A DNA stretch of 29,476 bases from an uncultured Candidatus Saccharibacteria bacterium (lineage in GTDB: Bacteria > Patescibacteriota > Saccharimonadia > Saccharimonadales > Saccharimonadaceae), in NCBI GenBank assembly GCA_948648655.1, contig CAPKVJ010000011.1, positions 1 to 29,476 of the forward strand. Direction: 5' to 3'. A program made the position numbers and the translations under genes. Below, piece by piece: positions 22,857 to 29,476 of this stretch. Under the pieces are notes generated by a model. It was given only the letters and a program-made list of their open reading frames with translations. It did no database searches and was not told where the DNA came from. Numbering within the stretch: position 1 is the stretch's first letter; each line of letters begins with the position of its first letter.

Positions 22857-23253
22857 TATAACGCACATAATTATAATGGCTACTGGAGCGTTGGTTCTGG
22901 TAGCTATTTATTTTGGGTTATATAAATGTTTGGGAGTGAGTTTTCGTTGTCTGTGGCATGATTTAACTGGGTGGTATTGTCCGGGATGTGGAGCAACGCG
23001 GATGCTTTGGTCGCTAATTAAGGGCGATTTCTACCAAGCATTCCGCTTCAATCCTTTGCTACTTATTTTGCTGCCATTTGGAATCTGGGTGCTTTGCGAC
23101 AAAATATATTGCAAAATTAAAGGCGACAAGAAACCGTTAATTGATAAGATTCCGAGTTGGTGTTGGATAATATTAATTGTAATTACAATAGCTTTTGGGA
23201 TATTGCGAAATTTTGACGAATTTAGTGCGTTGGCACCAACAATTGTAGATTAA
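22831..23253 (+). CDS. DUF2752-family membrane protein
   Basis: A 140-aa protein with three TM helices. The signature LTGWYCPGCGATRMLWSLIKGDFYQAF, with the CPGCG cysteine pair, identifies DUF2752. The start at 22831 gives a positively charged N-terminus (MARRAYRNN) before the first helix and overlaps the DUF4234 gene; an ATG at 22876 is an alternative. Co-occurrence with DUF4234 suggests joint function at the membrane, not established. It converges on the next gene with 4 bases shared. Confidence 0.87.
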   Translation: MARRAYRNNITHIIIMATGALVLVAIYFGLYKCLGVSFRCLWHDLTGWYCPGCGATRMLWSLIKGDFYQAFRFNPLLLILLPFGIWVLCDKIYCKIKGDKKPLIDKIPSWCWIILIVITIAFGILRNFDEFSALAPTIVD

Positions 23254-23663
23254 AGATTTAGGTCCGTTGCAACGTAATCGCTATAGTAGCGAGCACCATC
23301 AGCAGTGAATTTCAGAACACAATAATCTGGGTCGGTATTGTTTTCATAGAAAATAATGTCCATGTCCCGCCAGATTTCATCTTTGATTGATTGGTCCTGA
23401 AGGACTTCAACTGTACCCGTGAAAGCGACGCCCTGATAGTACTTTTTATCGCAGAAATATAGTCCAGCTTTGGGGTTGCGCAGGAACTCTTGAACCTTAC
23501 GAGAAGAAGTATTAGTGGTGAGATAGAATTCCTTGAGGCCTTGACGCTTGCGTGGGTTGAGCATGGCGCGTGTGCTAGGAAAACCGTTTTCGTCAACATA
23601 GCTCAAAAAGCAGATATCTTGACGATCGATTAAGTCGATAATTTGATTCTTGGTTTCTGGCAT
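23250..23663 (-). CDS. Pyridoxamine 5'-phosphate oxidase-like flavin/heme-binding protein
   Basis: A 137-aa single-domain split-barrel protein of the PNPOx-like superfamily (general stress protein 26 type). Characteristic segments are ICFLSYVDENGFPSTRAML near the start, FYLTTNTSSRKVQEFLRNPKAGLYF, and GVAFTGTVEVL. Substrate and cofactor cannot be read; relatives bind FMN. A GGAGGAATT ribosome-binding site and a TGT-TACAAT promoter overlapping the Nudix gene end give it separate expression. Confidence 0.88.
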   Translation of the reverse strand: MPETKNQIIDLIDRQDICFLSYVDENGFPSTRAMLNPRKRQGLKEFYLTTNTSSRKVQEFLRNPKAGLYFCDKKYYQGVAFTGTVEVLQDQSIKDEIWRDMDIIFYENNTDPDYCVLKFTADGARYYSDYVATDLNL

Positions 23664-23678
23664 TATAATTCCTCCGAT

Positions 23679-24248
23679 TCAATATTTATATTGTAACATT
23701 TTCTTTGTTAGGCGAGCATAAATCGGTTTTGTTATTTCGTCAGTTACGACATCATCGATTTCCTTAATGTCTATCCATTTTACACCACTATTTTCGTCTG
23801 GCTTGCTTCTTAAAGCGCAAGATTCGTCAGCCTCAAATAAATATTCAACATCAAGATGCAAGTGGGAATTAACTATTTTTCCTCGCTTAATATGATTGTT
23901 GACCAGCACTATGCCCAGACCGTAAATCTCGTTTAATAATGGTTCTGGATTTTTTAAACCGGTTTCTTCTGCAATTTCTCTTTTGATGACCTGGAACAAA
24001 TTAGGTTCATCATCAGCATGTCCACCAATCCATGCCCACGAATTATAAATATTGTGATAAATCATGAGAACTTTGGTTCGCTCTGGATTAGTAATCCATG
24101 CCGAAGTTGAGAAATGAGCGATTTTATTATTTCTAGATAGGCAGTCCTTGTCATTGCTCATGAAATCTAAAATAGCATCTTTATCTGCTCTTTCCCTGTC
24201 GTCAAATGGTTTGAAGGCAGAAATTTGCTGGTATAGGTCATCGAACAT
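23679..24248 (-). CDS. Nudix hydrolase
   Basis: A 189-aa Nudix-fold pyrophosphohydrolase. The Nudix box reads GGHADDEPNLFQVIKREIAEETGL (split here for description: GGHADDE, then REIAEETGL). The REIAEETGL part is complete, but the first glutamate of the consensus Gx5E is replaced by Pro, with a Glu one residue earlier. The preceding TSAWITNPERTKVLMIYH is a typical Nudix strand. The ATG directly follows the dUTPase stop (TAA-ATG), so the two are one unit, suggesting nucleotide-pool cleaning. Confidence 0.88.
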   Translation of the reverse strand: MFDDLYQQISAFKPFDDRERADKDAILDFMSNDKDCLSRNNKIAHFSTSAWITNPERTKVLMIYHNIYNSWAWIGGHADDEPNLFQVIKREIAEETGLKNPEPLLNEIYGLGIVLVNNHIKRGKIVNSHLHLDVEYLFEADESCALRSKPDENSGVKWIDIKEIDDVVTDEITKPIYARLTKKMLQYKY

Positions 24249-24710
24249 TTAATATCTACCTTTTCTTTCAAGATTATTATTTAGGTCACTTTTGGTGGCT
24301 AAATAATTAACAAAGATACCCTGTACTATGGCTTCGCCTCTTTTGAATTCTAGAGTCTCGTTACCTTCGTTTTGGACTCTTATCCAGATGTGCCCTTCAT
24401 TACTAGGATTATTATAGTAATCAGAATCAATTACCCCAACTTGATTACATAGCCGGACGTTATATTTGAACCCCATGCTACTTCGCACAATGAGTAACAA
24501 CATCTCATCATCCTCGAAGTAGGATTTAACGCCTGTGGGGATTTTCTTTATTTCTCCTGGTGCTAATTTTATGTCGGACAATAGATATATATCATAGCCT
24601 GCCGACCTCGTTGAATCTCTAGTCGGTAGGCTATAGTTTTCATATTCGTCACGATTATCCGTGACATCTTTTTTGAATTGCTCAAAACTTATTTTTTCAA
24701 AATCTCTCAT
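24249..24710 (-). CDS. dUTPase-family nucleotide pyrophosphatase
   Basis: A 153-aa trimeric-type dUTPase. Motif 1 is STRSAGYDIYL, motif 2 RSSMGFK, motif 3 GVIDSDYYNNPSNEGHI with its substrate-binding Asp and Tyr, and motif 4 FKRGEAIVQGIF. The usual C-terminal motif 5 (R-x-GGFGSTG) is absent; the protein ends ERKGRY. It would hydrolyse dUTP to dUMP and keep uracil out of DNA; dCTP deaminase is the other candidate in this fold. It is preceded by a 13-codon ORF with a strong ribosome-binding site and followed without gap by the Nudix gene. Confidence 0.85.
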   Translation of the reverse strand: MRDFEKISFEQFKKDVTDNRDEYENYSLPTRDSTRSAGYDIYLLSDIKLAPGEIKKIPTGVKSYFEDDEMLLLIVRSSMGFKYNVRLCNQVGVIDSDYYNNPSNEGHIWIRVQNEGNETLEFKRGEAIVQGIFVNYLATKSDLNNNLERKGRY

Positions 24711-24711
24711 A

Positions 24712-24753
24712 TTATCCTAACTGATTGTATTCCTTAAATTCTACTTCCGTCAT
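24712..24753 (-). CDS. 13-codon leader ORF before the dUTPase
   Basis: MTEVEFKEYNQLG-stop begins 5 bases after an AGGAGG, the strongest Shine-Dalgarno in the neighbourhood. Its stop lies at the start of the dUTPase gene (GGATAATATG), so ribosomes could reinitiate. A TAAAAT -10 lies about 30 bases further upstream. It may be a coupling leader. Confidence 0.45.
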   Translation of the reverse strand: MTEVEFKEYNQLG

Positions 24754-24820
24754 AATACCTCCTGTCTATATTAAGCTTCTTAACTATTTTAACATTTTTG
24801 GTGCTAGATTGCATAAAATA

Positions 24821-24990
24821 TTACAAGCCATCAATCCAACTTTTGGCATCATGTTCGCGATTAACGCGCGAATCATCTGCAGTATAGACGTCCTTTGGCA
24901 TAACCTCAAAAGTTTCTGCATCGAGATCCTGTGATATTGAATGGCTTAAAAGTTTGTCTTGTTTAAAAAAATAGAGATCTAGTTGAAGAG
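24821..24990 (-). other. Open frame without a convincing start, downstream of the GyrI-TfoX gene
   Basis: A minus-strand frame runs from the stop of the GyrI-TfoX gene to a TAA at 24821, with protein-like composition (SISQDLDAETFEV, then VYTADDSRVNREHDAKSWIDGL). The only ATG is internal (24901), with a GAGG too close for normal use. It may be the 3' end of a decayed gene. Confidence 0.25.
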
Positions 24991-24995
24991 TGATT

Positions 24996-25937
24996 TTATT
25001 TCTTTAATAGATCAGAGTAAGTTGCAAGGATTATTTCTTTAAGCTTGTCCTTATCATCAAAATCTTCTATAAGATACATAGTGCGTTTGGCAGTAGCATA
25101 TGGGACAACTTGCTTCAAGTCGTATTGGCTATTACCAGAAGTTTCTTTCAGTAGTAGCTGCCCATCATAAATACCGCCGATTAAAGTTCCACGAAAATAT
25201 AGCAAATATTCCCCCATCATAGGTCGAGTCGTAACATCGTCTGGTATACCGAGTTGATCTAGGAGATATTCTTGTGATTCTTTGCTAGTTGTCATTTTTG
25301 CTCCTTTCTTTATGGGGTGACGAATTACAGTTTTGAGATTTTGCTCTCGGCAGCGTCGTGGATCACTCAAATAAATCTCATGGTGATAGCGTGGATTTTT
25401 GATATCCAGCTGGTAGCCCATATTCTCAATATATTCGTGCATAAGATTGACGGTCTTCGGTTCACTATCATAACCTCCAACATGCAGGCACTGCACGCAT
25501 AAACCTTCATCATACTCTATAAACTGAACTTTGGAATAATCTTTTCGTTTCTTATTGGTCGCCTCCGTAATAGCCCATTTAAAATCATCCTGCGTTACGA
25601 AGTCCGGTAGACGAATCACCGAGATAAAATTGAAATCATCCTTCCTAGAATAGTCTAATTCTTCGCTGAGGGTACCACTCTGCCACCAAAATCCTTCAAG
25701 CGGCGGGACAACGTAATCAAAATAGCCTTCAATTTTATAATTGGATTTTTTGCTCATTTTAATTGTAAAGGCAATGGTATAAAGTAACTCGATGGAATGT
25801 TTATATTCGCCATTGGGTTTATTGGGATCGCCTTTGCCACGCACGGCGAGGTAGTTTATTCTGGGGATTTCTATGATACTGGGTGTATTTTGTGGGAGGT
25901 AAAACTCCTTATATTCTTTCTTGTAGTCGAACGCCAT
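24996..25937 (-). CDS. GyrI-like small-molecule-binding domain fused to a TfoX N-terminal domain
   Basis: A 313-aa two-domain protein. Residues 1-208 match the GyrI-like/COG4832 type: IPRINYLAVRGKGDPN at the start, KIEGYFDYVVPPLEGFWW in the middle and HHEIYLSDPRR at the end. Residues 215-313 match the TfoX/Sxy N-terminal domain: RPMMGEYLLYFRGTLIGGIYDGQLLLKET. The link codons KKGAK followed by Met215 form a perfect AAAGGAG Shine-Dalgarno and ATG, so the TfoX part could also be made separately from position 25295. A TGC-TATAAT lies 17 bases before the main start, with AGGAAAT as ribosome-binding site. It probably binds a ligand; the target is unknown. Confidence 0.85.
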   Translation of the reverse strand: MAFDYKKEYKEFYLPQNTPSIIEIPRINYLAVRGKGDPNKPNGEYKHSIELLYTIAFTIKMSKKSNYKIEGYFDYVVPPLEGFWWQSGTLSEELDYSRKDDFNFISVIRLPDFVTQDDFKWAITEATNKKRKDYSKVQFIEYDEGLCVQCLHVGGYDSEPKTVNLMHEYIENMGYQLDIKNPRYHHEIYLSDPRRCREQNLKTVIRHPIKKGAKMTTSKESQEYLLDQLGIPDDVTTRPMMGEYLLYFRGTLIGGIYDGQLLLKETSGNSQYDLKQVVPYATAKRTMYLIEDFDDKDKLKEIILATYSDLLKK

Positions 25938-25977
25938 AATTATTTCCTGGCTATATTATAGCACATTGCTATATCCT

Positions 25978-26015
25978 GAAAAAACGAAGAGCCACCCGTT
26001 GGGGTGGCTCTTCGT
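25978..26015 (-). terminator. Intrinsic terminator of the rRNA operon
   Basis: A perfect 14-bp stem (25984-25997/26002-26015), 4-base loop GTTG and six T on the minus strand, 5 bases beyond the 5S gene. Confidence 0.93.
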
Positions 26016-26020
26016 ATAAT

Positions 26021-26128
26021 TTGGCACCTTGCTAGTTTCCCGCTTGTGGCAGTATAATCGCCGCTACTGGGCTTGACTTCTGTGTTCGGAATGGGAACAG
26101 GTATTTCCCCAGCGCTATGGGCACCAAA
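26021..26128 (-). rRNA. rrf: 5S ribosomal RNA
   Basis: About 108 bases. The minus strand contains CCATTCCGAACACAGAAGTCA, the conserved 5S loop region, and the terminal helix pairs TTGGTGCC near the 5' end with GGTGCCAA at the 3' end (with G-U pairs). It lies between the 23S gene and the terminator. Confidence 0.95.
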
Positions 26129-26367
26129 TTAGTAGTGGGCAACTTTCTTGAAAAGAAAGTTTTCCAACGTTCAAATAAATATTTCTAATTTTTATCGAAA
26201 AACGCGGTTTCCGATAAAAATTGATCTACTATTGAACGACTTATTGATACCCATAAGGTGTAATTGTAAAACTTCTTTCGGTGCGATCAAACACCGATTG
26301 CTAGTTAAGTATATCAAGTCATCTCGGTTCTTACAAGTATAACCTCGCACAAACCCGATGACTTGAG
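26129..26367 (-). other. 23S-5S internal transcribed spacer
   Basis: About 240 bases, AT-rich, without a tRNA. It holds an 11-bp inverted repeat (26187-26197/26212-26222) and a 10-bp repeat (26314-26323/26357-26366) next to the 23S 3' end, both likely processing stems. Confidence 0.8.
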
Positions 26368-29463
<3,096 letters not shown>

Positions 29464-29476
29464 ATTGACTTAACTA

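Noticed and set aside
26129..26367. tRNA in the 23S-5S spacer.
   Set aside because: No T-arm TTCRANY with matching stem and no acceptor pair; the repeats are simple hairpins.

Overview
The window looks like a chromosomal segment of a Candidatus Saccharibacteria (TM7) or closely related Patescibacteria genome. The grounds are gene content rather than a database match: a FISUMP-type surface-protein remnant, a membrane-anchored thioredoxin-fold protein with two small membrane partners, an orphan membrane-tethered peptide-binding protein, a shortened UvrC, and helicases carrying homing-endonuclease-associated repeats. UGA is used as a stop (the recombinase ends in TGA), so the code is the ordinary bacterial one and not the Gly-UGA code of Gracilibacteria.

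Region 1 (1-8560) is an accessory island. It begins at the 3' end of a tRNA-Leu(GAG) gene with a large serine recombinase reading toward the tRNA. It then carries a 47-aa gene with a structured leader, a 99-aa orphan, and a tight four-gene defence operon on the minus strand. That operon encodes a Dam-type GATC adenine methyltransferase with an N-terminal HTH, a DpnII-family endonuclease, a second DNA methyltransferase of a different architecture, and a 706-aa ABC-type ATPase resembling the anticodon nuclease RloC (Walker A, one CxxC zinc-hook-like motif, LSKGEKN signature, and a C-terminal R-x3-E...H). An orphan 154-aa gene, a 25-codon TetR-N-like ORF, a perfect 18-bp inverted repeat and the broken 3' end of a FISUMP gene close the island.

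Region 2 (8580-12610) has an MFS transporter, an SF2 helicase with three HNH-associated repeats, and a small conserved protein. The first two have nearly identical TTGAC-N17-TACAAT promoters, each followed by a short leader ORF and hairpins.

Region 3 (12614-22376) is core: a membrane protein, murC, a DsbA-like three-gene membrane operon, aspS, a peptide-binding protein, secG, a holin-like membrane protein and uvrC. Region 4 (22476-25937) holds DUF4234 and DUF2752 membrane proteins, a pyridoxamine-oxidase-like protein, Nudix, dUTPase and a GyrI-TfoX fusion. Region 5 (25978-29476) is the 3' part of an rRNA operon (23S, 5S, terminator) on the minus strand.

A recurring signal is an extended -10 (TGn-TATAAT) followed by only 6-7 bases and then ATG with no Shine-Dalgarno. 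It occurs at six annotated genes and at two leader ORFs, and implies leaderless mRNAs.
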